Assembly (NCBI RefSeq): GCF_020329435.1
Contig: NZ_JAGKJK010000016.1
Coordinates: forward strand, 62,001-126,000
From: Bradyrhizobium hereditatis
Lineage (GTDB): Bacteria > Pseudomonadota > Alphaproteobacteria > Rhizobiales > Xanthobacteraceae
Reading direction: 5' to 3'
Length of the DNA stretch: 64,000 bases
In this document: positions 1-7,825 of the stretch, in pieces
How the letters are laid out: each line of letters opens with the position of its first letter
Numbering within the stretch: position 1 is the stretch's first letter
Program-made: the position numbers and the translations under genes
The notes under the pieces: generated by a model
The model's database searches: none
The model's input: only the letters and a program-made list of their open reading frames with translations
Told to the model about the DNA's origin: nothing

Positions 1-894
1 GTGCTGTCGACCTCGATCCCCAAGGCGTTTGAAGAGCGGGGATTATGGTTTGCCATCGCCTATGCTTCCATGCAGGTCGGCAAGACGATCTTTCTGTGGT
101 TGTCGACGCCGGCGTCGCGCCCGCGGACTCGCATGAATGCGATCCGGATCGCCGCCTGGCTTTCGCTCTCGGCGATCTTCTGGATCGCCGGCGGGGTTAT
201 GGAAGGCCAATCGCGTTTGACGCTGTGGGCCGTTGCGCTCGTTATCGAGTATATCTCGCCCTCGGTGCGGTTCTGGATTCCCCGCTATGGCGCGTCCTCG
301 GTCGCGGACTGGATGATCGAAGGCGGCCATATGGCCGAACGCTGCGCGCTGTTCATCATCATCGCGCTCGGCGAATCCATCGTCGTCATCGGCGCGACCT
401 TCGCCGAACTCACCTGGACGAGTGAAAACGTTCTGGCGTTCCTCTCGGCCCTCATCGGCAGCATCGCGATGTGGTGGATTTATTTCCATATCGGCGCCGA
501 AGCCGGCTCCGAAGAGCTTTCAAAATCGAGCGAGCCGGGCAGGCTGGCGCGGCTCGCCTATACTTATCTGCATATGCCGATCGTGGCCGGTATCATCATT
601 GCGGCGGTGGCGGATGAACTGGTGCTGAAGCACCCCGGTGGACATTCCGATCTCAAGACAGTGACGAGCGCGATCGGTGGTCCCTTGCTGTTTCTGTTCG
701 GGACCATCCTGTTCAAGTACAGCTTCCGGGGCTTCCTTCAGCTCTCACACGGCGCCGGCATCATCGCGCTCTGCGCGCTCGCATGGCTTGCGAGCGACCT
801 TTCGCCACTGCTGCTGTCGGTCCTGACCACCGCGATCATGATGGTCGTCGCGATGTGGGAAACGATCTCGCTGCGATCGAGCCGAGCGGAATAG
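1..894 (+). CDS. LtrA family membrane protein, 5'-truncated by window edge
   Basis: This looks like the C-terminal three quarters of a low-temperature-requirement A (LtrA) family integral membrane protein. The frame is open from base 1, so the GTG at 1 is probably an internal codon rather than the start; family members are usually near 400 residues and 297 are seen here. About seven to eight hydrophobic segments are visible. The family-type stretch with GGHMAERCALFIIIALGES (about residues 107-125) puts charged residues just before and inside a membrane helix, as is typical of LtrA. The biochemical role of the family is not established; the name comes from a Listeria cold-growth phenotype. The neighbours give no functional hint. 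The family call is firm, the function unknown. Confidence 0.8.
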   Translation: MLSTSIPKAFEERGLWFAIAYASMQVGKTIFLWLSTPASRPRTRMNAIRIAAWLSLSAIFWIAGGVMEGQSRLTLWAVALVIEYISPSVRFWIPRYGASSVADWMIEGGHMAERCALFIIIALGESIVVIGATFAELTWTSENVLAFLSALIGSIAMWWIYFHIGAEAGSEELSKSSEPGRLARLAYTYLHMPIVAGIIIAAVADELVLKHPGGHSDLKTVTSAIGGPLLFLFGTILFKYSFRGFLQLSHGAGIIALCALAWLASDLSPLLLSVLTTAIMMVVAMWETISLRSSRAE

Positions 895-918
895 TGCAGT
901 GCCGTCAATCCGGCCTTT

Positions 919-1149
919 TCAATCCAGCCGTGGCCGCCTGACCGGCGCCAGTTGCGGCGAGTTGTGCTGATCGACGACATTTCTGAGAACGAGGGTTGAG
1001 AGCTGGACCACCAGCGCCCGAAGCCGCGCATTTTCCTCGATAAGCGCGACGCGTTCGGTGTCCGCTGCGTCGTCCCAGTCCGTGTCATTGTGAGACGGCG
1101 ATCCGGCACATGGCCCGTGGCTGCTCGACGCTGGATACGCATTCCCCAT
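919..1149 (-). CDS. small hypothetical protein with leucine-rich helix
   Basis: This ORF encodes about 76 residues of no recognised family. The C-terminal half contains a heptad-like helix (ERVALIEENARLRALVVQL) that could form a short coiled coil; the N-terminal part is Ser/Gly/Asp-rich and probably disordered. I chose the ATG at 1149 because AAGGG lies 9 bases upstream of it; an in-frame ATG at 1158 sits directly on that Shine-Dalgarno-like sequence. The open frame runs on upstream to 1386, but that part has poor coding character. The gene converges on the LtrA gene, with 24 bases between the stops. It is probably real but unassigned. Confidence 0.45.
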   Translation of the reverse strand: MGNAYPASSSHGPCAGSPSHNDTDWDDAADTERVALIEENARLRALVVQLSTLVLRNVVDQHNSPQLAPVRRPRLD

Positions 1150-1429
1150 GACTGACATCCCTTGAAACGAACTCACCCCATCATGCCGAAGAAGATACGG
1201 CTGAGTCCGCGTCAAAAATTGGACCTTTCGAAGGGCAAACGAGAGCGCAGATGGACCCTTTTGCGGGCGGATCGATAAAGATGAACACTTGTTAAGAAGT
1301 TTGTTTATACTGCGGTCCGGCAAAGGTGCGGGGAACGCGCGGCGGCGTAGGCACCTTTTCCAATGAACCTTGACCAGCGCGATCATTCAATGCCCACGGG
1401 GGGTACCGTGGTGGTGGGAATACGCGCCT

Positions 1430-1729
1430 ATGAAACAGAGTGAAGCAAGAGTACGGATCATTCAGGAGTGGGACCGCTGGATTCTAACGCAGACAATCGA
1501 GCCGGACGGACCCACTGGGAAAGACTCGCTGAAATTCTACCACGAACTGCAGGACGCCGGATCGCCGCTGTTGGACTTCCAGTCTCGCGGACAGGACAAG
1601 TGGCGGATCATTCATGCGTGGCTGCTCGGCGCAGACCGATTGTCCGATGACTGGATATCTGTCGCGCCCCGGATCGCGCCAACACGCCGGCTGCGACCCG
1701 ATCGCAGGCGATCGGTCTGTAAGACGTGA
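1430..1729 (+). CDS. hypothetical protein (99 aa)
   Basis: I do not recognise this protein. The predicted 99 residues are soluble, rich in Trp and charged residues (EWDRWILTQ, DKWRIIHAWLL), and end in an Arg-rich basic tail (RRLRPDRRRS). The ATG at 1430 is preferred to an ATG 60 bases upstream because GGTGGGAA lies about 9 bases before it. The gene is divergent from the 76-residue ORF at 919-1149, so the interval 1159-1429 should carry promoters for both; it is locally AT-richer around 1285-1310. The basic tail could suggest nucleic-acid contact, but that is speculation. Confidence 0.5.
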   Translation: MKQSEARVRIIQEWDRWILTQTIEPDGPTGKDSLKFYHELQDAGSPLLDFQSRGQDKWRIIHAWLLGADRLSDDWISVAPRIAPTRRLRPDRRRSVCKT

Positions 1730-1753
1730 ACCGTAGAGGCCGCGACGATTACC

Positions 1754-2722
1754 TCACTCCGACGCCACCAGCGCGTGAACGGAGAACATCTGGTCGCGGT
1801 CGGTCCAGGTTTCCCGCACCGACCATCCCGACTCGCGCGCCAGCACGGTGAAGCGATCGAGGCTGTATTTATAGCTCGACTCGGTGTGAATGCTTTCGCC
1901 GGGACGGAATGAAAAATTCCGTCCCAGGATACGCACAGTCTGCGCCTTCTTGGAAATCAGGTGCATCTCGATGCGATGCCGCTCGCGGTTATAGACCGAA
2001 CGGTGCATGAAGGCGGAAACGTCGAAATTGCCGCCGAGCTCGCGGTTGATGCGAACCAGAACGTTGAGATTGAACTTCGCGGTCACGCCGGCGGCGTCGT
2101 TATAGGCGTCATACAGCACACGCTCGTTCTTCTCGAGGTCGACGCCGATGATCATCTGCGCGCCTTCGCCTAAGATTTGGCGCGCGCTGCGCAGGAAGGC
2201 GCGCGCTTCCTGCGGCTCGAAATTGCCGAGCGTCGATCCCGGGAAGAAACCAACCTTGGGCATCCCTTCGATCTCGGCGGGCAGAGCGAACGGTGCGGTG
2301 AAATCGGCCGCAACCGGATAAACGCCGAGGTCGGGGAAATCCTTGCGCAAATCGCTGGCCTGCGCGTTCAGGAAGTCGCCCGAAATATCGACCGGGACAT
2401 AGGCGCCGAAATCGCAGCGCTCCAACAGCAGGCGGACCTTTGTCGTGGCGCCGGCGCCGAATTCGACCAGCGCTGCGCCTTTCGGAATGATGTCGGCGAC
2501 TTCGTCGCCGCGGCTGCGCAGAATGCCGAGCTCGGTCCGGGTCGGATAATATTCCGGCAGTACCGTGATCTGCTCGAACAGTTCGGAGCCCGCCGCATCA
2601 TAGAAATATTTCGGCGACAGGCGCTTGGGAAATCGCGAGAGATTGCCGATCACGTCATCTGCAAAGGCGGAAGTCTGCTCATCGAACTGCGTTTGGGCCA
2701 AAGCGGCGGCATGCACATTCAT
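1754..2722 (-). CDS. egtD: L-histidine N(alpha)-methyltransferase EgtD
   Basis: EgtD transfers three methyl groups from S-adenosylmethionine to the alpha-amino group of histidine, giving hercynine, the first step of ergothioneine synthesis in the cytoplasm. The 322-residue length matches the family. Visible features are the N-terminal PKRLSPKYFYD-type segment (about 32-42), the SAM-binding LVEFGAGATTK loop (85-95), the VGFFPGSTLGNF segment, and the conserved C-terminal ESIHTESSYKYS motif (roughly 277-288). It lies 48 bases downstream of egtB in the same direction, so the two are almost certainly cotranscribed. No egtA, egtC or egtE is in the window. Identification is confident. Confidence 0.93.
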   Translation of the reverse strand: MNVHAAALAQTQFDEQTSAFADDVIGNLSRFPKRLSPKYFYDAAGSELFEQITVLPEYYPTRTELGILRSRGDEVADIIPKGAALVEFGAGATTKVRLLLERCDFGAYVPVDISGDFLNAQASDLRKDFPDLGVYPVAADFTAPFALPAEIEGMPKVGFFPGSTLGNFEPQEARAFLRSARQILGEGAQMIIGVDLEKNERVLYDAYNDAAGVTAKFNLNVLVRINRELGGNFDVSAFMHRSVYNRERHRIEMHLISKKAQTVRILGRNFSFRPGESIHTESSYKYSLDRFTVLARESGWSVRETWTDRDQMFSVHALVASE

Positions 2723-2770
2723 GATACTCTCCTGAACGCGCTTTCCGGCGCGCTTTGATGGTCGGAAACA

Positions 2771-4027
2771 TCAGGCGTAGTCGGCGAGGCGCAACCCCGT
2801 GAATTGCCAGCGGTGGTGCGGATAGAAGAAGTTACGGTAGGTGATACGGCTGTGGCCGGGTGGGGTTGCAAGCGAGGAGCCGCGCAGCACCAATTGGTTG
2901 ACCATGAACTTGCCGTTGTATTCGCCGAGCGCACCCTCGACGGCACGGTAGCCGGGGTACGGGGCATAGGCGCTGCGGGTCCATTGCCAGACGATGCCGA
3001 AGGCGTCGTTGAGCTGGCCGGCGCGGGCGGCGACCTCCCACTCCATTTCGGTCGGCAGATGACGGCCGGCCCAGCGCGCAAACGCGTCCGCCTCGTAATA
3101 GCTGACATGGCAGACCGGAGCAGAGGGGTCGATCGGCTGCAAGCCGCCGAGCGTCATGATCCGCCATTCGCCATCGACCTGGCGCCAGTGGCCGGGTGCC
3201 TGCCATCCCTCGTTGGTCGCGGTGGTAAAGCCGTCCATGAGCCACAACGTCGCCGTGGCGTAGCCGCCGTCTTTCATGAAGGCCAGCCACTCGGCATTGG
3301 TCACGAGATTGCGGGCGAGCCTGACCGGGCCGACCAGCGCGCGGTGCGCGGGCTTTTCATTGTCGAAATGGAAGCTGTTGTCGGCGTGTCCGACGGTGTG
3401 GATGCCCTCGTTGAGGCTGATCCATTCGTCGCCGCCCTGATGTGACGCCGGGAAGCGCCAGGATGCATCGTAGGCCGGCGGAATCGGGTTCTGCGCGAAG
3501 GCGTGCAGGATATCGGTCAGCATCAATTCCTGGTGCTGCTGCTCGTGGTTGAGGCCGGTCTCGACCAGCGGGACCAGCCCCGCGAGACGCTCCTCGCCAG
3601 CGGTCTGGAAGAACTTGACCACGGCGGCATCGACGTGCCGGCGATAGGCGGTGACTTCGTCTGCGCTCGGGCGGGTCAGGTGGCCGCGCGCGTGGCGCGC
3701 ATGCCGGGGACCTGCGCTGACGTAATAGGAATTGAACAGAAACGCGTAGTCCGGATGGAAGGGCTGGTAACCCTCGCAATGTTCGCCAAGCAGGAATTGC
3801 TCGAAAAACCAGGTGGTATGGGCGCGATGCCATTTGGCAGGGCTCGCGTCGGGCATTGACTGGATGAGCTGATCCTCGGGGCTCAAGGGCGCGGCGCGCC
3901 GCTCGGTCTCACCGCGGACGGCGAGGTACGCTTCCACCAAATTCTGGGCGAGGGTGCCTGAATCGGAGAAAAGTGACGGCGCGGGGGGCGCGAACTCGGT
4001 GGCGGCTACTGGTCTCGTCACGGGCAT
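2771..4027 (-). CDS. egtB: ergothioneine biosynthesis protein EgtB (hercynylcysteine sulfoxide synthase)
   Basis: EgtB is a non-haem iron enzyme that couples hercynine to gamma-glutamylcysteine or cysteine with O2, making the sulfoxide intermediate of ergothioneine. The 418 residues split into an N-terminal DinB-like four-helix part carrying the iron ligands (His near 67-70 and the HEQQH motif at 161-165) and a C-terminal formylglycine-generating-enzyme-like domain with typical EWLAFM, PTEMEWEVAARAG and GLRLADYA segments. It is upstream of egtD in the same operon and divergent from grxD, with a 288-base shared promoter region. Whether the thiol substrate is gamma-Glu-Cys or Cys cannot be told from the sequence alone. 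Confidence 0.93.
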   Translation of the reverse strand: MPVTRPVAATEFAPPAPSLFSDSGTLAQNLVEAYLAVRGETERRAAPLSPEDQLIQSMPDASPAKWHRAHTTWFFEQFLLGEHCEGYQPFHPDYAFLFNSYYVSAGPRHARHARGHLTRPSADEVTAYRRHVDAAVVKFFQTAGEERLAGLVPLVETGLNHEQQHQELMLTDILHAFAQNPIPPAYDASWRFPASHQGGDEWISLNEGIHTVGHADNSFHFDNEKPAHRALVGPVRLARNLVTNAEWLAFMKDGGYATATLWLMDGFTTATNEGWQAPGHWRQVDGEWRIMTLGGLQPIDPSAPVCHVSYYEADAFARWAGRHLPTEMEWEVAARAGQLNDAFGIVWQWTRSAYAPYPGYRAVEGALGEYNGKFMVNQLVLRGSSLATPPGHSRITYRNFFYPHHRWQFTGLRLADYA

Positions 4028-4248
4028 CTCCGGTGGCAGGAGAGAACGTTAGGCCGGGAAACTGGTTCCCGGCGGGCAGTCCGTCCTAAATAGGGGCTCC
4101 GTTCCGGGAAAAAAGCCTTCCTCCGCTATGATATTAATGCCGTCAGACTATGGGGCTGTGACTGCCGGCACGCCGAGCCGGCCCCCGCATGCCAGGTCTT
4201 CGCCATTTTACTTTGGATGAACAACGGTTTGCGCTACATATATGAGAG

Positions 4249-4261
4249 GTAACCGGGTTAC
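4249..4261. promoter_or_regulatory. short palindrome upstream of grxD
   Basis: GTAACC-G-GGTTAC is a perfect 6+1+6 inverted repeat about 55 bases upstream of the grxD start, just after an AT-rich TACATATAT stretch that could be a -10 element. It lies in the region between divergent egtB and grxD and could be an operator. No regulator can be named; the match could be chance. Confidence 0.3.
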
Positions 4262-4315
4262 ATGGACTAGCTGGCCCGCCAAGGCGCAGGGGCTGAGGCC
4301 CAAAAGGAAGCAAAT

Positions 4316-4654
4316 ATGAGCATCGAACAATTCATCGACAACGAAGTGAAGTCGAACGACGTCGTGCTGTTCATGAAGGGGACGCCGCAGTTTCCGCAGT
4401 GCGGTTTTTCCGGCCAGGTCGTGCAGATCCTCGACCACATCGGCGTCGGCTACAAGGGCCTGAACGTCCTGGAATCCGCCGAACTCCGTAACGGCATCAA
4501 GGAATATTCCAACTGGCCGACCATCCCGCAGCTCTACGTCAAGGGCGAGTTCATCGGCGGTTGCGACATCGTCCGAGAAATGTTCCAGGCCGGTGAGTTG
4601 CAGCAGCTCTTTGCCGACAAGGGCGTCACTCTCAACGCGGCGGCCTCCGCCTGA
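4316..4654 (+). CDS. grxD: Grx4-family monothiol glutaredoxin
   Basis: This 112-residue protein is a monothiol (CGFS-type) glutaredoxin. The active-site CGFS is at residues 29-32, within FPQCGFSGQVVQIL, followed by the WPTIPQLYVKGEFIGGCDI segment that binds glutathione and a [2Fe-2S] cluster between subunits. Such proteins carry Fe-S clusters to recipient proteins and bind BolA partners; no bolA gene is adjacent here. AAAGGAAG lies 6 bases before the ATG. The stop codon at 4652-4654 overlaps the probable beginning of the macro-domain gene, so the two are likely cotranscribed. Divergent egtB/egtD suggests a shared redox context, which is inference. Confidence 0.94.
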   Translation: MSIEQFIDNEVKSNDVVLFMKGTPQFPQCGFSGQVVQILDHIGVGYKGLNVLESAELRNGIKEYSNWPTIPQLYVKGEFIGGCDIVREMFQAGELQQLFADKGVTLNAAASA

Positions 4655-4716
4655 CCGCCTCAGCGCGCCAGATCGGCCAGGCGCGGCTCGAAGTCATCGT
4701 TGCCGATATCACCAGC

Positions 4717-5202
4717 TTGCGCGTTGACGCCATCGTCAACGCCGCGAATTCGTCGCTCCTTGGCGGGGGCGGCGTCGACGGCGCAATTCATCGCGCCGCG
4801 GGGCCGGAACTGCTGGCAGAATGCCGCACGCTGAATGGCTGCGCCACGGGCGATGCCAAGATTACCCGAGGGTACGGGCTGCCGGCGAAGCATGTGATCC
4901 ACGCTGTCGGGCCGGTCTGGCACGGCGGCAACGCGCGCGAGGATGAACTACTCGCGTCCTGTTATCGCCGCGCGATCGAGCTCTGCCAGGGCAATGGTCT
5001 TTCCTCGGTGGCATTTCCTGCAATTTCTACCGGCGTCTATCGTTTTCCCGCCGACCGCGCCGCTGGAATCGCGGTCGCTACCGTCGTTGATGCGCTGGCG
5101 ACGGCGCCTCACGTGACAAAAGTCATCTTCTGCTGCTTCTCCCCTGACAGTGGCCGGCTGCACGAAGAGGCGCTGGCCGCCTTTGGCAGCCCTTGTCCCT
5201 GA
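4717..5202 (+). CDS. macro-domain (ADP-ribose-binding/hydrolase) protein; true start upstream
   Basis: The protein has the macro-domain signature: VDAIVNAANSSLLGGGGVDG (residues 3-22) for ribose binding, GDAKITRGYGLPAKHVIHAVGP, and FPAISTGVYRFP for the phosphate loop. Family members bind ADP-ribose and often remove it from proteins or hydrolyse O-acetyl-ADP-ribose. The first ATG/GTG/TTG codon in the frame is TTG at 4717, but the family's first strand (LEVIVADITSL) is encoded immediately upstream, and the frame is open back to 4597. A CTG at 4651 overlapping the grxD stop as CTGA is a plausible non-canonical start. Function is firm; the start is uncertain. Confidence 0.85.
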   Translation: MRVDAIVNAANSSLLGGGGVDGAIHRAAGPELLAECRTLNGCATGDAKITRGYGLPAKHVIHAVGPVWHGGNAREDELLASCYRRAIELCQGNGLSSVAFPAISTGVYRFPADRAAGIAVATVVDALATAPHVTKVIFCCFSPDSGRLHEEALAAFGSPCP

Positions 5203-5248
5203 TCCTGTCTCCGCTACACTCCGCCGTGAATTCCGGGAGGGGGTTCCA

Positions 5249-6529
5249 ATGAATTCACGTCAAATCTTGCGCGCGCTGGCCATCGGTGCGCTGTTGCTGG
5301 TGGCATCGCCGGTCCGCGCCGAGGGTACGTTCGATATTCCCGCAGGCGCGCGCTTCAACCAGGACAAGCTTGCGAAGATCACCGCATTCTTCAAGAACGA
5401 GGTAGACACCGGCAAGATCGCCGGCGCGAACGTCCTGATCGAGCAGCACGGCAAGGTGGTCTATCACCAGACTTTCGGCGTGCAGGACGTGGAGTCCAAG
5501 AAGCCGATCACGGACAAGACGATCTTCCGTCTGTTCTCGATGACCAAAGCACTCACTTCGGTGGTCGCGATGCAATTGGTCGAGGACGGTACGATCAAGC
5601 TCGAGGATCCCGTCTCAAAGTACATTCCATCCTTCGCGAATGTGAAGGTCGGCGTCGAGAAGAAGAACGAGGACGGCACCAAGACGCTCGAGCTGGTGCC
5701 ACCGACCCGGCCGATGACCGTTCTGGATCTGATGCGGCATACCTCGGGTATCACCTATGGCTTCTATGGCGACACCCTCGTTCGCAAGGCCTATGCGGCC
5801 GCCAATATCTATGCGGGCGATTTCGATCTGGCCGAGTTCGCCGAGCGGATCGCGAAACTGCCGCTGCACAATCAGCCAGGCGCGCTCTGGCAATACGGGC
5901 ATTCCACCGACATCCTGGCGCGGGTCATGGAAGTCGCGACCGGAAAACCCTTGCTCACGATCATGCGCGAAAGGCTGCTCGATCCGCTCGGCATGGTCGA
6001 TACCGGATTCTATGTGATCGATCCGGAGAAGCAGAAGCTGATCGCGCTGCCGGTGCCGAACGACAGCAATTTCCGCGTCGGCCGCGACACCAACCCGACC
6101 AATTTCAAGAAAATAGAATTCGCCAGCGGCGGCATGTATTCGACCATGGCGGACTACCGGCGCTTCACTCAGATGCTGCTCAATGGCGGCACTTTCGAGG
6201 GCAAGACCTATCTGAAGCCCGAGACGTTCAAGCTGATGACGTCAGATCACGTCGGACCGGAGTCGGGCGTCGCGCGCGACTATTTCTATTTCCCCGGAGA
6301 CGGCTTCGGATTTGGCCTTGGGCTTGCGGTCCGCACCGATCCCGGCAACGCCAAGCCGCCGCCGCCGGGATCGCTCGGCGAACTGAAATGGGACGGCGCC
6401 AGCGGCTGCTATTTCGTGGTCGACCGCAAGCAGGACATGTTCTTCGTGCTGCTCGAGCAGACGCCAACGGAACGCCAGCGCATCCAGCGGACGCTGAAGC
6501 AGTTGGTTTATGAAGCGCTGGAGAAGTGA
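5249..6529 (+). CDS. secreted serine hydrolase, class C beta-lactamase fold (first of a tandem pair)
   Basis: This 426-residue protein belongs to the class C beta-lactamase/esterase/DD-peptidase-like serine hydrolases. An N-terminal signal peptide ends near ASPVRA (residue 24). The nucleophile motif S-M-T-K is at 97-100 and the second catalytic motif Y-G-H at 216-218. The third KTG-type motif is not obvious, as is common in esterase-like members. GGGAGGGGG lies just before the ATG at 5249. It overlaps the next gene by 20 bases, and the two proteins are clearly paralogous (shared HTSGITYGF, LLNGG...LKPET...MTSD segments), so they are a tandem duplication. The substrate is unknown; an esterase role is as likely as beta-lactam hydrolysis. 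Confidence 0.85.
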   Translation: MNSRQILRALAIGALLLVASPVRAEGTFDIPAGARFNQDKLAKITAFFKNEVDTGKIAGANVLIEQHGKVVYHQTFGVQDVESKKPITDKTIFRLFSMTKALTSVVAMQLVEDGTIKLEDPVSKYIPSFANVKVGVEKKNEDGTKTLELVPPTRPMTVLDLMRHTSGITYGFYGDTLVRKAYAAANIYAGDFDLAEFAERIAKLPLHNQPGALWQYGHSTDILARVMEVATGKPLLTIMRERLLDPLGMVDTGFYVIDPEKQKLIALPVPNDSNFRVGRDTNPTNFKKIEFASGGMYSTMADYRRFTQMLLNGGTFEGKTYLKPETFKLMTSDHVGPESGVARDYFYFPGDGFGFGLGLAVRTDPGNAKPPPPGSLGELKWDGASGCYFVVDRKQDMFFVLLEQTPTERQRIQRTLKQLVYEALEK

Positions 6530-7814
6530 TGGCGCCATCGGGCGCTGCCTTGTTGGGGCGGCAGCGCTCGCAATGCTTTTTCTCGGCAGCTCACCGCATG
6601 CGTTCGGAAGCGAGAAGACGCCAGACGCGCCGACTTTTTCGCGCGCGGCGCTTGACCGGATTGGCGACTACGTCCGCACCGAGGTCGCGACCGGTAAGAT
6701 TCCTGGCGCGGTCCTGCTGATCCAGCAGCACGGCAAGCTAGTCCATCTTGAATGTTTCGGCGTGCGGGACCCGGCGACCAGGCAGCCGATGACGCCGGAC
6801 ACCATCTTCCAGATCTATTCGATGTCGAAGGCCATCACGTCGGTCGCCGCGATGATGCTGGTCGACGACGGCAAGCTGGCCCTGGATGATCCCGTATCGA
6901 AATACATTCACTCCTTTGCGGACGCAAAAGTCGGCGTCGATCTTTCCGATGAAGCAGGAAAGTATCCGCTCAAGCTCGAGCCGCTGAAGCGCCCGATCAC
7001 GATCAGGGATCTGCTGCGGCACACCTCGGGCATCACTTACGGCTTCTTCGGCGAAACCGCGGTGCAGAAGCTCTATGCCGATCCCAAACTTTACGCCGGC
7101 GATTTCGACAACGCCGAATTCGCCGACCGGATCGCGACACTGCCGCTCGCCGATCAGCCGGCAACGCGCTGGAATTACAGCCATTCAACCGACGTGCTTG
7201 GCCGTGTCATCGAGGTGGTGTCAGGACAGACATTATTTCAGTTCGAGAAGCTGCGACTGTTCGATCCACTCGGCATGTCCGAGACCGAATACTATGTCGC
7301 AGATAAAGCGAAATGGCCGCGCATCGCCCAGCCATTTCCCGTCGATCGTTTTCGGGTAGCCGGAATCAAGGATCCGACAGAGGCGCGGCGCTGGGAATCC
7401 GGCGGTGCGGGCCTGGTCTCGACGGCCGGCGACTACGCGCGCTTCCTGCAAATGCTGCTGAACGGCGGCGAATTGGACGGCAAACGGTATCTCAAGCCTG
7501 AGACCGTCGCACTGATGACATCGGATCAGATCGGGCCGGAGACCAGGATCATTCACGATCCCTTCTATTTTCCGGGACCGACCAGCGGCTTTGGTCTTGG
7601 CTTTGCGGTGCGGACCTCGCCGCCGCCGAATACGACATGGCCGCTTGGCGAATACCGCTGGGATGGTGCGGGCGGCAGCTTCTATTTCGTCGACCCGCAG
7701 GACGACTTGCTCGTGGTCTTCATGGTGCAGGCGCCGACGCAGGGCGGACGAATTCAACTGGCGTTGAAGACGATGATGTATGAGGCGCTCGGCAAGGGTC
7801 TGCGCAAGGACTGA
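6510..7814 (+). CDS. secreted serine hydrolase, class C beta-lactamase fold (second of a tandem pair)
   Basis: This 434-residue paralogue of the preceding gene has a hydrophobic signal sequence around residues 12-34, the nucleophile motif S-M-S-K at 104-107 and Y-S-H at 223-225. It shares blocks such as RHTSGITYGFFGET, YAGDFD.AEFA and LQMLLNGGELDGKRYLKPET with the upstream copy, and FLQMLLN.GELDG with the third family member at 24103. The start at 6510 overlaps the upstream stop by 20 bases, indicating translational coupling. The copies have diverged substantially, so the duplication is old. The substrate is not determinable from sequence. Confidence 0.85.
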   Translation: MKRWRSDGAIGRCLVGAAALAMLFLGSSPHAFGSEKTPDAPTFSRAALDRIGDYVRTEVATGKIPGAVLLIQQHGKLVHLECFGVRDPATRQPMTPDTIFQIYSMSKAITSVAAMMLVDDGKLALDDPVSKYIHSFADAKVGVDLSDEAGKYPLKLEPLKRPITIRDLLRHTSGITYGFFGETAVQKLYADPKLYAGDFDNAEFADRIATLPLADQPATRWNYSHSTDVLGRVIEVVSGQTLFQFEKLRLFDPLGMSETEYYVADKAKWPRIAQPFPVDRFRVAGIKDPTEARRWESGGAGLVSTAGDYARFLQMLLNGGELDGKRYLKPETVALMTSDQIGPETRIIHDPFYFPGPTSGFGLGFAVRTSPPPNTTWPLGEYRWDGAGGSFYFVDPQDDLLVVFMVQAPTQGGRIQLALKTMMYEALGKGLRKD

Positions 7815-7825
7815 CAGTTACCTGA

